Source of the DNA: Helicobacter apodemus
GTDB lineage: Bacteria; Campylobacterota; Campylobacteria; Campylobacterales; Helicobacteraceae
Assembly: GCF_000765745.2 (NCBI RefSeq)
Contig: NZ_JRPC02000006.1
Span: 1-64,000 of the forward strand
Length of the DNA stretch: 64,000 nt
Direction of reading: 5' to 3'
In this document: positions 28,105-37,387 of the stretch, one piece after another
How the letters are laid out: the number at the start of each line of letters is the position of its first letter
Numbering within the stretch: position 1 is the stretch's first letter
The notes under the pieces: model-generated
What the model was told of the DNA's origin: nothing
The model's input: the letters and a program-made list of their open reading frames with translations, nothing else
The model's database searches: none
Translations under genes and position numbers: made by a program

Positions 28105-29070
28105 TTAAAATCTTGTAAGCTTTTCTTGGATACTTTGAATAGAATGAAAGCCGTGATTTAATGCTGTTGCAATAGAACCTCCATTTTTAAAAAGAATATC
28201 ACCAGCAATATAAATTCCATCTACAGAGCTTTGATGTTTATCATCCACTATGGGGGTGCCATCTTCATTAAGATCTAAATTACATTTTTTTAAGAAATCA
28301 ATAGGTGCTATTCCACCAATGGCATAAATGATTCTATCAAAGACCTCCTCACTACCATCTGTAAAATAAACTTTGGGTTTGCCATTTTCATCTTCTATTT
28401 TTTGTATATCTATACCAAATTTTGGGGTGACCTTTTGGGATGTTAGGCAGGCATTTAGACTTTCTTGGTTAGTTTCGTTGATTCTTGAAAATTCTGTGCG
28501 TCTATAATTGAGCGTGATAGGATTAGTTTGGCTAAGCACACAAGCATATTCAACAGCGGAATTTCCACCCCCTACCACTAAGATTTTCTCTCCATCTGTA
28601 GTGGTATTTGCATTAAAGTTAATGACTTTTTTAAGAGAGAATGGAAGCGGATAGGTAGGCTTGTTAGGTTGCCCCATTTTTCCAATAGAAATTACGATAA
28701 ATTTAGCTTTTGTAATTTCATTATTCGTTGTTTGAATGGTAAATAAATCTCCTTCTTTTTTAATAGATTCTACTTCTGTGTTAAAATGAACTTCTAAGCC
28801 ATTTTCTTTAATAATTTTATCAAATAAATCTAAGGTGCTTTCTTTTGTCCCATCACAGAAATAGATATTCCCATTAAGTTCTACTTTTTGTCCTTTATAG
28901 TCTTTATCTACACGTTTTTTGTCTTTATAAAATTTACGGATGGTTGTAGAGTGTCCCTCACCCTTTTCAAATAAAATTACTTCTTTAATTCCTAAAATAG
29001 CGGATTCAACGGCAGAAGCAATACCTCCTGGACCTCCTCCAATAATTGCAATATTATAAATTTTATTCAT
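28105..29070 (-). CDS. FAD/NAD(P)-binding reductase, TrxR2/YpdA-like
   Basis: The 321-residue flavoprotein has an N-terminal FAD-binding Rossmann motif IGGGPGGIASA, a central NAD(P) motif VGGGNSAVEYA and the C-terminal GDILFKNGG segment that binds FAD. The redox-active CxxC of thioredoxin reductase is absent, so it is not a conventional TrxB. It fits the TrxR-like protein called TrxR2 in H. pylori and resembles YpdA or ferredoxin-NADP reductases. The electron acceptor is unknown. It is the last gene of the fliL-acpS-maf-ccoS unit, overlapping ccoS by four bases. Confidence 0.8.
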   Translation of the reverse strand: MNKIYNIAIIGGGPGGIASAVESAILGIKEVILFEKGEGHSTTIRKFYKDKKRVDKDYKGQKVELNGNIYFCDGTKESTLDLFDKIIKENGLEVHFNTEVESIKKEGDLFTIQTTNNEITKAKFIVISIGKMGQPNKPTYPLPFSLKKVINFNANTTTDGEKILVVGGGNSAVEYACVLSQTNPITLNYRRTEFSRINETNQESLNACLTSQKVTPKFGIDIQKIEDENGKPKVYFTDGSEEVFDRIIYAIGGIAPIDFLKKCNLDLNEDGTPIVDDKHQSSVDGIYIAGDILFKNGGSIATALNHGFHSIQSIQEKLTRF

Positions 29071-29264
29071 TTTTTTTCCTTTTTTATTGATTGGTTATTT
29101 GCCATATGTCGTAAGTCTTCTTCACTATCAAATAAGACACCTTGCATCATTTTTTTTTCATCATCAAATTGCCCATTCTTTAGCCCCCATATGAAAGAAA
29201 TAAGACCAAGTAGCCCAATAATAATTGAAGTAGCAAGCATTATAGCAACCATCCCAGTATTCAT
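29067..29264 (-). CDS. ccoS: cbb3 oxidase assembly protein CcoS
   Basis: This 65-residue protein has one membrane helix (about 6-29) followed by the CcoS/FixS signature GLKNGQFDD and an acidic, Met-rich tail. CcoS helps insert cofactors, including copper and haem, into cbb3-type cytochrome oxidase, the terminal oxidase of Helicobacter. It overlaps the genes on both sides by four bases, so it is translated within the unit. Confidence 0.85.
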   Translation of the reverse strand: MNTGMVAIMLATSIIIGLLGLISFIWGLKNGQFDDEKKMMQGVLFDSEEDLRHMANNQSIKKEKK

Positions 29265-29848
29265 AGTGTTTCTTTTAAAAAAGGGTGTAGTGCTTGAAAG
29301 TTTAATCCCATAGCATTAGAAGTTTCCCCAATTTGTTTTTTAATATATTTTTGATGGAATCCCTCTACCATAACAGCTCCTGCTTTATTTTCCCATTCTT
29401 TACTAATAAGATATGATTCCATATCTTCTTTATTGAAATTAAAAAATTCGTAATAAGTTTGACTAAGATTTAGAAAATAGAGATCTTGGGAATGTAAAAT
29501 CATACAAGTTAAAATATTAATAGAAGCGTTACTTTGTGCTGATAAAAAACTTCTTGCCTCTTCTTGAGTTTTAGCTTTTCGTTGGAGTTTCTTCTTGCAT
29601 TCCACTACGCTATCGACTACTAAAAGTGGAATTTCTAGCCCATAAGTTTGGAGTGCAGCCTTATGTTTCCCAAGTGTGGCTTGATAGACGAAGCTTTTAG
29701 GTGTCGTTAAAGACAGACTTTCTTCATTAAAATTATTATCACATTGTATAAAAGGAATCTGATAGGCTGATAAGATTAGTTTTCTACTAAGTGAAGAAGA
29801 GCATAATCGAATCACAAAATTCCTTTCAAAATGAGATAAGGTCGGCAT
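29261..29848 (-). CDS. maf: Maf-family nucleotide pyrophosphatase
   Basis: The 195-residue protein opens with LCSSSLSRKLIL, a variant of the Maf LASxSPRR motif. It then has VDSVVECKKK where VxADTVV is usual. Maf proteins hydrolyse non-canonical or modified nucleoside triphosphates. The motif residues are looser than in most bacteria, as is typical of Helicobacter copies. It sits between acpS and ccoS on the same strand. Confidence 0.75.
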   Translation of the reverse strand: MPTLSHFERNFVIRLCSSSLSRKLILSAYQIPFIQCDNNFNEESLSLTTPKSFVYQATLGKHKAALQTYGLEIPLLVVDSVVECKKKLQRKAKTQEEARSFLSAQSNASINILTCMILHSQDLYFLNLSQTYYEFFNFNKEDMESYLISKEWENKAGAVMVEGFHQKYIKKQIGETSNAMGLNFQALHPFLKETL

Positions 29849-29875
29849 TATAGCATTTTTTTGTTAAAGCTTATT

Positions 29876-30232
29876 TTATTTAAAATTTGCAGCAACAATT
29901 GCGATGGCTAAACCATTATCGTGGGTTATAGAAAGGCTTAGAGAATAGAGATTAAAAGCAAGGAGTTTATCTTGCGTGAGTGTTAGAAGGGGTGCTCCTT
30001 TGGGGGATTTTGAGATTAGAATATCATAAAAAGCTAAATCTTTTGAGATACCACATTTTAAAGCTTTTGAACACGCTTCTTTTGCTGCCCAAAACCCTGC
30101 AATACTTTGGGTGGTTTTGGCAATTGCTATTTCTTCTGGAGTGAGGAATTTTAGTAAGCCCCTCTCCCCAAACCTTTGGAGGAATAACTCAATCCTTTTA
30201 ATAGCAATTAAATCAATGCCAATTTCTACCAA
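29876..30232 (-). CDS. acpS: Holo-[acyl-carrier-protein] synthase
   Basis: The 118-residue enzyme attaches 4'-phosphopantetheine to apo-ACP. It shows GIDLIAIKRIE (Mg2+-binding Asp 6) and the FWAAKEACSKAL motif with its conserved Glu/Lys. It should act on AcpP encoded at 55075. It lies three bases after fliL, as in H. pylori. Confidence 0.93.
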   Translation of the reverse strand: MVEIGIDLIAIKRIELFLQRFGERGLLKFLTPEEIAIAKTTQSIAGFWAAKEACSKALKCGISKDLAFYDILISKSPKGAPLLTLTQDKLLAFNLYSLSLSITHDNGLAIAIVAANFK

Positions 30233-30235
30233 ATA

Positions 30236-30769
30236 TTATTGCACCACAAATTCAGTAAAGAATAAATTAGAGATTCTACCATCCACTAAAAATTCGTTGA
30301 TTCTTTCGATAATTTCTTCTTTAAGTTTTTGTTTGCCTCTTGTCGTTTGAACTTCTTCGAGGGTTTTAGAGCTTAAAATCGTAATAATTACATCACGTAT
30401 AACATCATTTTTTGTATCAACTTCTTGTTGTAAGGGAGCCACACTTAATTCTAAAACAATAGAGGTTTTTAAGTAACGTTTGCCACTTCCTGTAGACATT
30501 AAATTGATAATAAATTGCTTGAGGGGATACATAGGACCTACACTTAAAAGACTGCTATTTGGGTTTGCCATACTTCCTTTACTTGCTGCACTTTGTTGTG
30601 TTGGTTGGATAGGTTCATTGGCTTGTGGCTCATCATCACCGCTAAAGATTAAGATGGCTACTACAATTAAAATAACTAAGAGTAATACTGCAACACCAAT
30701 AATAGCAAAGAGAATCATTTTATTTTGTTTTAAGGCTGCTAATTTAGATTCTTTTTCTTCTTCTGCCAT
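30236..30769 (-). CDS. fliL: Flagellar basal-body protein FliL
   Basis: The 177-residue protein has a short cytosolic start, one membrane helix (about 18-46) and a periplasmic FliL domain (about 75-177) after a Gln/Pro/Ser-rich linker. FliL surrounds the stators and supports motor function. It begins the unit fliL-acpS-maf-ccoS-reductase, which is not otherwise flagellar. Start ATG follows AAAAGGAG. Confidence 0.9.
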   Translation of the reverse strand: MAEEEKESKLAALKQNKMILFAIIGVAVLLLVILIVVAILIFSGDDEPQANEPIQPTQQSAASKGSMANPNSSLLSVGPMYPLKQFIINLMSTGSGKRYLKTSIVLELSVAPLQQEVDTKNDVIRDVIITILSSKTLEEVQTTRGKQKLKEEIIERINEFLVDGRISNLFFTEFVVQ

Positions 30770-30799
30770 TTAGGTTCTCCTTTTGAGTTTAAAGAAGCA

Positions 30800-30829
30800 A
30801 TTATAGTATTTTTTTAATAGAATTTTCAA
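30800..30829 (-). promoter_or_regulatory. Sigma-70 type promoter of the fliL unit
   Basis: On the minus strand TTGAAA (30829-30824) and TATAAT (30805-30800) are 18 bases apart, about 30 bases upstream of the fliL start. No sigma-54 or sigma-28 flagellar box is apparent, so fliL looks like a housekeeping or early gene. Confidence 0.65.
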
Positions 30830-30835
30830 GCAAAT

Positions 30836-31900
30836 TTAGTTTTTCAAATAACTTCCAAGCCATTTTAATTCTTGGGGATAAATTTCAAAGAGTTGGTGAA
30901 TATTATCATCATCAATATGTCCATCAACATCAATAAAAAAACAATAGCTAAAATTGCCATTGGAATGTGCAGGGCGCGATTGTATGGAAGTTATATTAAT
31001 ATTAAGCTTTTTAATATCTCGTAGTAAGTGATATAATACCCCGGGTTTATTGGTATTTACTAGATTTGCAAAAATAGAAGTTTTATCTCTACCACAGGAT
31101 TGATTTTTAAAATTACTAATGATAATAAAGCGGGTTTGGTTGTTAGCATTATTTTCTATGTTTTCAAATAAAATTGGCACTTTATAGAGTTTAGCCCCAA
31201 TATGTGAGCATATACAAGCCGATTGAGAGTCCTCTGCAGTAAGTTGAGCAGCTCTAGCTGTAGAATCTACAGGTATTTTTTGGATGTGATCTAAGCTTCT
31301 TTCGCTTAAGAAATGGGAGCATTGCCCAAAGGCAATATCTTTAGAGTAGATTCTTTTAATCTCTTGAATGTTTTGAGAAGAAGTAGCAAAACAATGATGG
31401 ATTGGCATATAGACTTCAGCGACAATTTTTAAAGGAGTGCTTTTTAGCAAATCAAGAGTTTCCCCAACTATGCCATTTTGGTTATTTTCAATCGGGATTA
31501 CGGCATAGTTTGCGCAACCTTGTTCAACGCTTTTAAGGGTTGTTTGTATGGTGTTATAAGGGAGATACTCACACACTCCTCCAAAGCGGCTTTCAGCAGC
31601 TTGGTGTGTATAACTTCCAAGGGGACCAAGATAAGCTATTCTCTCTGGAAGTTCAAGATTCCTACTTACCGCAAAAATTTCTAAATAAATGGATTCAATG
31701 GCATTTTTGTTTAAATAATGGGGGTTTTTTGCAAGTAATCGTTGGATAATTTTTTGTTCCCTTTCTGGGCGATAAATAGGAGTATTGCTTTGGGCTTTTA
31801 ACTTTCCAATATGTTTTACAATTTCCATGCGTCTTTCTAAAAGCTCTAAAATATTATCATCAATGGTATCAATTTCTTTTCTAAAAGCTTCTAATTTCAT
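30836..31900 (-). CDS. pheA: Bifunctional chorismate mutase / prephenate dehydratase PheA
   Basis: The 354-residue protein has an AroQ chorismate mutase domain (about 1-85), a prephenate dehydratase domain (about 92-270) with YLGPLGSYTHQA and the catalytic TRF in NNQTRFIII, and a C-terminal ACT domain with IQSRPAHSNGNFSYCFF (about 299-315) that senses phenylalanine. It makes phenylpyruvate, the precursor of Phe. It follows lysA by eight bases on the same strand. Confidence 0.93.
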   Translation of the reverse strand: MKLEAFRKEIDTIDDNILELLERRMEIVKHIGKLKAQSNTPIYRPEREQKIIQRLLAKNPHYLNKNAIESIYLEIFAVSRNLELPERIAYLGPLGSYTHQAAESRFGGVCEYLPYNTIQTTLKSVEQGCANYAVIPIENNQNGIVGETLDLLKSTPLKIVAEVYMPIHHCFATSSQNIQEIKRIYSKDIAFGQCSHFLSERSLDHIQKIPVDSTARAAQLTAEDSQSACICSHIGAKLYKVPILFENIENNANNQTRFIIISNFKNQSCGRDKTSIFANLVNTNKPGVLYHLLRDIKKLNINITSIQSRPAHSNGNFSYCFFIDVDGHIDDDNIHQLFEIYPQELKWLGSYLKN

Positions 31901-31908
31901 TAAAACTC

Positions 31909-33165
31909 CTATAAATAATCCTTCTCTAAAGCAATTAAATCTTCAAAACTTTCTCTTTTGCGGATAAGTCGTAATTTTCCATCTTCAATAGCAACTTCTG
32001 CACATTTTGTACGTGTATTATAATTACTTGACATACTAAATCCATAAGCTCCCACGCTAAGAATTGCTAAAATATCTCCTCTTTCTAGCTTGGGTAGAGC
32101 AATGTTTTTTCCTAAGTAATCACCGCTTTCGCAAATAGGTCCTACAACATCTGCAAGACTTTGATGAGCTTTTGTATCTTTTAGTGGGATAATTTGATGG
32201 TAAGCATTATAAAGGCTTGGGCGAATTAAATCATTCATAGCTCCATCAACGATAATAAAACGTTTGTCTTGATTTTCTTTTTCTAATAAAACTTTGGTTA
32301 AAAATACTCCACTATTACCTACAATAAATCTGCCTGGCTCACAAATAATAGTCATATCAAGCCCTCTTAGGGTTTCTAAAATAGCTTGTGCGTAATCATA
32401 AGGGTTAATAGCGGTTTCATCATTATAAGTAATTCCAATACCGCCTCCAATATCAAAAAACTTTAGATTGATTTTTAAAGCTAATAAGCTATGTGCTAAA
32501 GAGGCGATTTTTTGTGCTGATTCTTCAATGGGGGTAAGTTTGGTTAATTGACTACCTATATGGAAGTGAATCCCAATGGGTTCTAGGACTTTAGAATTAT
32601 GTGCGTATAAATAGAGTGATTTTGCCTCCTCAATGCTAACGCCAAATTTATTTTCTTTTAAGCCCGTGGAGATATAGGGGTGTGTTTGGGCGTTAATATC
32701 TGGATTAACACGGATGGAAATTCTAGCATTTATATTCATAGTTTTAGCGATTTTTTCAATCCTTAAAAGTTCCTCTTTGCTTTCGATATTAATAAATAAA
32801 ATGCCAATTTTTAAAGCTTCTTGTATTTCATAATCTTGCTTTCCAACGCCACTATAAATAATCTTATAAGCAGGGATTCCAGCAATAATGGAACGTTTAA
32901 TTTCTCCTAAAGAAACACAATCTGCACCACTTTCTAAAGTAGCGAGTTTTTTAATAACGCTCAAGTTAGAATTTGCCTTTAGAGCATAGCAAATAAGCAT
33001 TTTTCTCCCCCCAAAGGCTAGTTTTAGTTGTTCGTATTTTTGTGCTATTTGGTTAAAATCATAAACAAAAAGCGGGGTTTGGAATTGTTGTGCTGCTTGG
33101 AGTAGGTTTTGGTTGCAAAGATTTCCGCTTAATGTAGGAATATTTAGGGCTTTCGTATCTTTCAT
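31909..33165 (-). CDS. lysA: Diaminopimelate decarboxylase
   Basis: The roughly 418-residue PLP enzyme makes lysine from meso-diaminopimelate. It shows the PLP-lysine segment CYALKANSN, HFHIGSQ, the GGGIGI motif, CEPGRF and the active-site Cys in CESGDYLG. An upstream TTG at 33204 adds 13 residues with GGAG very close, but ATG at 33165 with AAGAGAGAGA upstream gives a start nearer the family. The N-terminus is therefore uncertain. It probably shares a transcript with pheA. Confidence 0.92.
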   Translation of the reverse strand: MKDTKALNIPTLSGNLCNQNLLQAAQQFQTPLFVYDFNQIAQKYEQLKLAFGGRKMLICYALKANSNLSVIKKLATLESGADCVSLGEIKRSIIAGIPAYKIIYSGVGKQDYEIQEALKIGILFINIESKEELLRIEKIAKTMNINARISIRVNPDINAQTHPYISTGLKENKFGVSIEEAKSLYLYAHNSKVLEPIGIHFHIGSQLTKLTPIEESAQKIASLAHSLLALKINLKFFDIGGGIGITYNDETAINPYDYAQAILETLRGLDMTIICEPGRFIVGNSGVFLTKVLLEKENQDKRFIIVDGAMNDLIRPSLYNAYHQIIPLKDTKAHQSLADVVGPICESGDYLGKNIALPKLERGDILAILSVGAYGFSMSSNYNTRTKCAEVAIEDGKLRLIRKRESFEDLIALEKDYL

Positions 33166-33216
33166 TCTCTCTCTTTGTTGTATGGGATTTGGTATTATAA
33201 TCAAACTCTCCTAAAA

Positions 33217-34380
33217 TTAGGATATTTTTGCCTTTTTGCTAATAGATAAAACCATACCAATCATAATGCTAGAGCTTAAGATAGCACTTCCTCCATAGCT
33301 TAAAAAGGGGACGGCAATGCCTTTTATGGGGATAAGCCCAGAAATACCAAAAACATTAATCAAAAAAGAAAAACCCAAAATAATGGCAACTCCTGAACAA
33401 AAAAGGTAATAAATAGTGTTTTCACAGCGATTAGCGATTTTTAGAATCCTAAAAATAAGGCTTAAAAAAAGCAGACTTATGCAAAATAATCCTAAAAATC
33501 CTATTTCTTCTGTGATGCCTGCTAAAATAACATCGGTATGCACTTCACTTAAAAAACCAAGTTTAATAAGTCCATTGCCTAAGCCTTCTCCTAAAATACC
33601 CCCATTAGCAATGGCATTTAAGGAGTGTTGCACTTGATAAGGTTCAGGGAGGTTTTCAATGCGTAAAGAGTTAGCAATGCTTGGAGGAAAAAATGAGAGG
33701 ATTAAATCTTGTGCTCCAGCCCACCAAGCTTTTATTCTCATAATGCGGTGAGCACTTGTAACAATTACAATGATAAAGAGTGTGAAAGTAAAACTTAGTA
33801 GATACAAGAAAAGTTTAAAAGAAGATCCTGCAAAAATCATCATTAAGGCTAGAGTTGTGCCAAGTAAGACAATTTGTCCTAAGTCATTTTGTAAAATGGC
33901 GATGAGATAAACAGCGATTAAAAAGACTAAGGTGTAGGGTAAGAAAGTAATAAATTCCTCTTTTAAATCTTTTTGCTCCTCTAAAGAAAATCTCCGTGAG
34001 AAACTCCAAGCTAAAAAAACTACAAAACCAATTTTAAAAAATTCTACAGGAGCTAAGGAAAAGAAAGGCAGCCTAATCCATCTTTTTGCTCCTCCAGCAC
34101 TTGTTGCGAGACTTTCGGGGAGGAAATGCATAATAAACATTAAAAAAATTCCACCAAAAAATAATAAAAATCCAAATTTTAAAATAAAAGAACCAGGATT
34201 ACATTTAGAGATTCCCCACATTAGCAAAATACCTAAAACTCCAGCAATACATTGACGAATCATAAAATGAAATTCATTATATTCATAATATAAAGTAGCA
34301 AAGGTAGAGAGCGAATAAGAAAATAAAATGCTAATAGTGATTAAACTTGCACTAAAGAAAAATAAAGGACGATCAACCAT
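33217..34380 (-). CDS. ftsW: SEDS peptidoglycan polymerase FtsW/RodA
   Basis: The 387-residue membrane protein has about ten helices and SEDS motifs: GAKRWIRL with PVEFFKIG, the large periplasmic loop with EPYQVQHSLNAIANGG, and FLSYGGSA near the end. SEDS proteins polymerise glycan strands, FtsW in division and RodA in elongation. Segments such as HTDVILAGITEE and the length favour FtsW, but RodA cannot be excluded by eye. Confidence 0.85.
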   Translation of the reverse strand: MVDRPLFFFSASLITISILFSYSLSTFATLYYEYNEFHFMIRQCIAGVLGILLMWGISKCNPGSFILKFGFLLFFGGIFLMFIMHFLPESLATSAGGAKRWIRLPFFSLAPVEFFKIGFVVFLAWSFSRRFSLEEQKDLKEEFITFLPYTLVFLIAVYLIAILQNDLGQIVLLGTTLALMMIFAGSSFKLFLYLLSFTFTLFIIVIVTSAHRIMRIKAWWAGAQDLILSFFPPSIANSLRIENLPEPYQVQHSLNAIANGGILGEGLGNGLIKLGFLSEVHTDVILAGITEEIGFLGLFCISLLFLSLIFRILKIANRCENTIYYLFCSGVAIILGFSFLINVFGISGLIPIKGIAVPFLSYGGSAILSSSIMIGMVLSISKKAKIS

Positions 34381-34414
34381 TTATACTATTCTACTTATAA
34401 ATTATTTTGGGATT

Positions 34415-35317
34415 TTAGCATAAAATATTTTCAATGAGTTTAGGTTTATTAGCACTCATAAAATGAATTTTTTGGTAAAAACACCGAAGTTTTTCAAAAA
34501 AATTTTTACTTTTTGCTAACCCAATGGCTGCTTCATTATTATGGGCTTTTTCTAAGGCATCAAGCCAATCTTGTGGGACATAGACACCAGGTAGTTTATT
34601 GTGTAAAAATAAAGCGGTTTTATAAGAAGTGATAGGGAAAAAGCCAAGCACTAAAACAGATTGTGTTTTGCACTCTTGGTTGATTTCTTTATTCCAGCTT
34701 ATAAGTTCTTTAGCGATTTGTAAATCATAAATGGGTTGTGTGAAAATCGCTTCTGCTCCATTTTGTATTTTTTCTTTCATTTTTTTATAGGAGGTTTCTT
34801 TTTTGTTGGGATAGGCATTTAAGACACTAAAGGGATAGATTCTTTTACATTTTCCACTAATGTTTTGATTGTTAATATCTTTTGCTTGGTTGAGTTGTTT
34901 TATGATTTTAAGCAATAAGTTGCTATTACCTTCAAAAACCCCTTTAGCCTGTGTTTGGTTGCCAAGCCTTAAAGGATCTCCTGTAAGGGCTAAAACAAGG
35001 CGTAAATCTAAGCTATTCATTCCAATAAGCTCACTTTGTAAAGAGAGCGTATTCCTATCTCGCATAGACATTGTTGTAATACTTGGGATTTTGAAAGTAT
35101 TTTGCAATTTAAGACTTGCTAAGGTTGCACTATGTTTAAGTTTGGCTAATGGGGAATCTGTGCAAACAAAGGCATCAAGTTGTTGGAGTAAGGAGTCGCT
35201 AAAATCATAAAAGCTCTCTAATGAGAAGCTAGAAGGTGTTGAAAATTCATAGGTGAAGCATTTTTGGCTATTTTTTAATTTGTTAATAAAATCTTCTATC
35301 AAGCAAGTATTAGTCAT
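34415..35317 (-). CDS. metF: Methylenetetrahydrofolate reductase, MetF-like
   Basis: The 300-residue TIM-barrel flavoprotein has the family blocks TYEFSTP near the start, TTMSMRDRN, LRLVLALTGDPLRLG and AEAIFTQPIYD. It reduces methylene-THF to methyl-THF, the methyl donor for MetH at 40943. The sequence is diverged from E. coli MetF, so a related folate-binding role is possible. No clear ribosome site precedes the ATG. It diverges from the methyltransferase-like gene at 35515. Confidence 0.8.
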   Translation of the reverse strand: MTNTCLIEDFINKLKNSQKCFTYEFSTPSSFSLESFYDFSDSLLQQLDAFVCTDSPLAKLKHSATLASLKLQNTFKIPSITTMSMRDRNTLSLQSELIGMNSLDLRLVLALTGDPLRLGNQTQAKGVFEGNSNLLLKIIKQLNQAKDINNQNISGKCKRIYPFSVLNAYPNKKETSYKKMKEKIQNGAEAIFTQPIYDLQIAKELISWNKEINQECKTQSVLVLGFFPITSYKTALFLHNKLPGVYVPQDWLDALEKAHNNEAAIGLAKSKNFFEKLRCFYQKIHFMSANKPKLIENILC

Positions 35318-35460
35318 AGTTAGAATAACTCTTAGTGTTTTAAGATGGAATATGTAAGATTGTATAAAAATTTTTATAAATACAAATTGAATTTAAGGAA
35401 AATTTCTAAAAACTTTAGAATCTTTAAAGGAGCATTATTCTGCTTACATTAGGAGAAATT

Positions 35461-35469
35461 TGTTATAAT
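35461..35469 (+). promoter_or_regulatory. Extended -10 promoter of the N6-methyltransferase-like gene
   Basis: TGTTATAAT joins a TGn extension to a perfect TATAAT (35464-35469), 45 bases before the preferred ATG. The upstream region is A/T-tract rich, as in Helicobacter housekeeping promoters. Confidence 0.6.
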
Positions 35470-35514
35470 TTTACTTTATATTCCTTAAAAGTAGAGATGA
35501 AAAGAGGGAGATTA

Positions 35515-37164
35515 ATGAAAGAATTGTTGCAAAATTTTCAATATATTCAAAGATATTCTAAAGATAATTTAGAATCTTTAAAAATCATTTTGCAATTTTT
35601 ATTAGTCCATCAAAATATAAGTTTTAAAGATAAGCTGCTTAGTGTAAAAGAGAGGCAAATACCAAAATCCTTTTATCGATATTTACAATCTCTAAATATA
35701 GAACCAATTTTAATTGATGAAAAACTAAATTGGAAAAAAATCTTACGAAGTTTGGGGGATCTCCGAGTTTCTTTAGAAAATATTGAGAAATTTATACAAG
35801 CTATTGCTCTACAAAAAACTATTTTGAAATTTTATGATTATGTTACCCCTATTGAGATTAACACTCTTATTTTAGAACTTTTAGAGATTAAAAAAGGAGA
35901 GAGTATTTATAATCCTTGTTGTGGTATGGGGAGTTGGATATTTTCCTTAAAAGAGTGGGGGAAGGATTGTATTATTTATGGTGAAGATATTAATGAGGAG
36001 CTTATTGGCATTGCAAAGATTCTTGCGTCTTTAGCGGGGGTTAGGGAATCTCATTTTCAAGTTGTCGATGTTTTAGATATTTCTTTTTCAAAAGATAGTA
36101 AAACCTTTGATAAAATCTTTTGCCACCCTCCTTTAACTCGGCAAAATCTGCCTAATTTTAAAGAGGATTTACGATTTATATTCTTAGACAATTATTCCAA
36201 AATAGCTCCTGAAATACCATTTTTAGCACATTCTTTAGCACATTTTAAAACAAAAGCAATTTTTATTATTCGCTCTGTCTTGTTATATAAAGATTTAGGT
36301 AAGAAATTTTGTAAATATTTAATAAGCAGTCGATTATTAGAGTGTGTTATGGAGTTACCCAAAAATATTTTTCCTCACCAAATGGGAGAATTTTGTTTAT
36401 TAGTATTATCTAAAGAGAATAAAAAAGTTCTTTTTATGGATTTTAAAAGTTTTTGTTTAAAAGAGGGTAAGTATAATAGAATTATTAATAAAGAGGAGAT
36501 TTTAGATTTATATTTTTCTAAACAAAACGGAACTTATTCCCAATTAGTGAGCTATGAGTTGCTCAATGAAAGTTATTTAAAACCCTCTTTTTATATGCAA
36601 GATACTTTGATGGATAACAGAGTAAAACTTAAAGAGTATTTGAAGGCTTGCTTTAGGGGACAAAGAATTGATACAAAAGATAATAAAGATTTAATAGAAT
36701 GTTATGATATGGGAATAAAAGATTTTGAAGATTATGGTTTTACCAATACTTTTGGTGAATATAGCCTCAAAACAAGTTCTAAAAAGATACAAGATATTCG
36801 TTTATGCCCTTATGATATTTTATTAGCTATTCGTGGAGTGAATCCAAAGGTAGCGATTATAGGTGAGGAGATTAAGGATAAAATTGTGATTGCTAATGCT
36901 GGGATTTTGGTTTTACGATTAAGAGATTATGCTATTGCCAAAGCTTTATATTTATACTTCATCTCTAAAGAAGGAAGGAAATCTTTAAGTGAGATTTATC
37001 AAGATAATAATGAGAGAATAGGGGAGAGGGAGATTAGAAATTTTTGTATCCCTAATAATTTCTTAAAAGATTTTCAAGAAAAATTTGAAAATCTTTGTAA
37101 AGAAAGTGCATTCATAAAAATGCACCAACAAAATATTCAATCTTTACTTGGTTTTAAAGAATAA
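35515..37164 (+). CDS. HsdM-like N6-adenine methyltransferase homologue with HsdS-like C-terminus, altered active site
   Basis: The 549-residue protein resembles type I N6-adenine methylases. A helical N-terminus is followed by the SAM motif YNPCCGMGSW (132-141) with GEDINEE after it. Motif IV, normally NPPF or NPPY, reads CHPPL (203-207), so the Asn and the aromatic residue needed for methylation are gone. The last 170 residues resemble a half HsdS recognition domain (CPYDILLAIRG...). No restriction subunit is adjacent. It could be a DNA-binding or regulatory protein derived from a methylase. An in-frame ATG at 35497 exists, but ATG 35515 follows AGAGGGAG. Confidence 0.65.
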   Translation: MKELLQNFQYIQRYSKDNLESLKIILQFLLVHQNISFKDKLLSVKERQIPKSFYRYLQSLNIEPILIDEKLNWKKILRSLGDLRVSLENIEKFIQAIALQKTILKFYDYVTPIEINTLILELLEIKKGESIYNPCCGMGSWIFSLKEWGKDCIIYGEDINEELIGIAKILASLAGVRESHFQVVDVLDISFSKDSKTFDKIFCHPPLTRQNLPNFKEDLRFIFLDNYSKIAPEIPFLAHSLAHFKTKAIFIIRSVLLYKDLGKKFCKYLISSRLLECVMELPKNIFPHQMGEFCLLVLSKENKKVLFMDFKSFCLKEGKYNRIINKEEILDLYFSKQNGTYSQLVSYELLNESYLKPSFYMQDTLMDNRVKLKEYLKACFRGQRIDTKDNKDLIECYDMGIKDFEDYGFTNTFGEYSLKTSSKKIQDIRLCPYDILLAIRGVNPKVAIIGEEIKDKIVIANAGILVLRLRDYAIAKALYLYFISKEGRKSLSEIYQDNNERIGEREIRNFCIPNNFLKDFQEKFENLCKESAFIKMHQQNIQSLLGFKE

Positions 37165-37387
37165 GAAGTCATATAAGAGGAATTGTAGGGGTTTAAATGT
37201 TTGAGCTTGTAGGCATCAATATTAAAAATTAAGAAAGTGTCTTGAAACCAAACTTGCAAATCATCCAATTAATAAAAGATTTAAGGAATGATCTTTATAA
37301 GATATAAACAAAAAGAGTGAAAAATTTCTTTTTTGGGTATTGAAAATTTATGCTAAGTAGATTTTAATAAGTTTTGTTTATAGAAGC

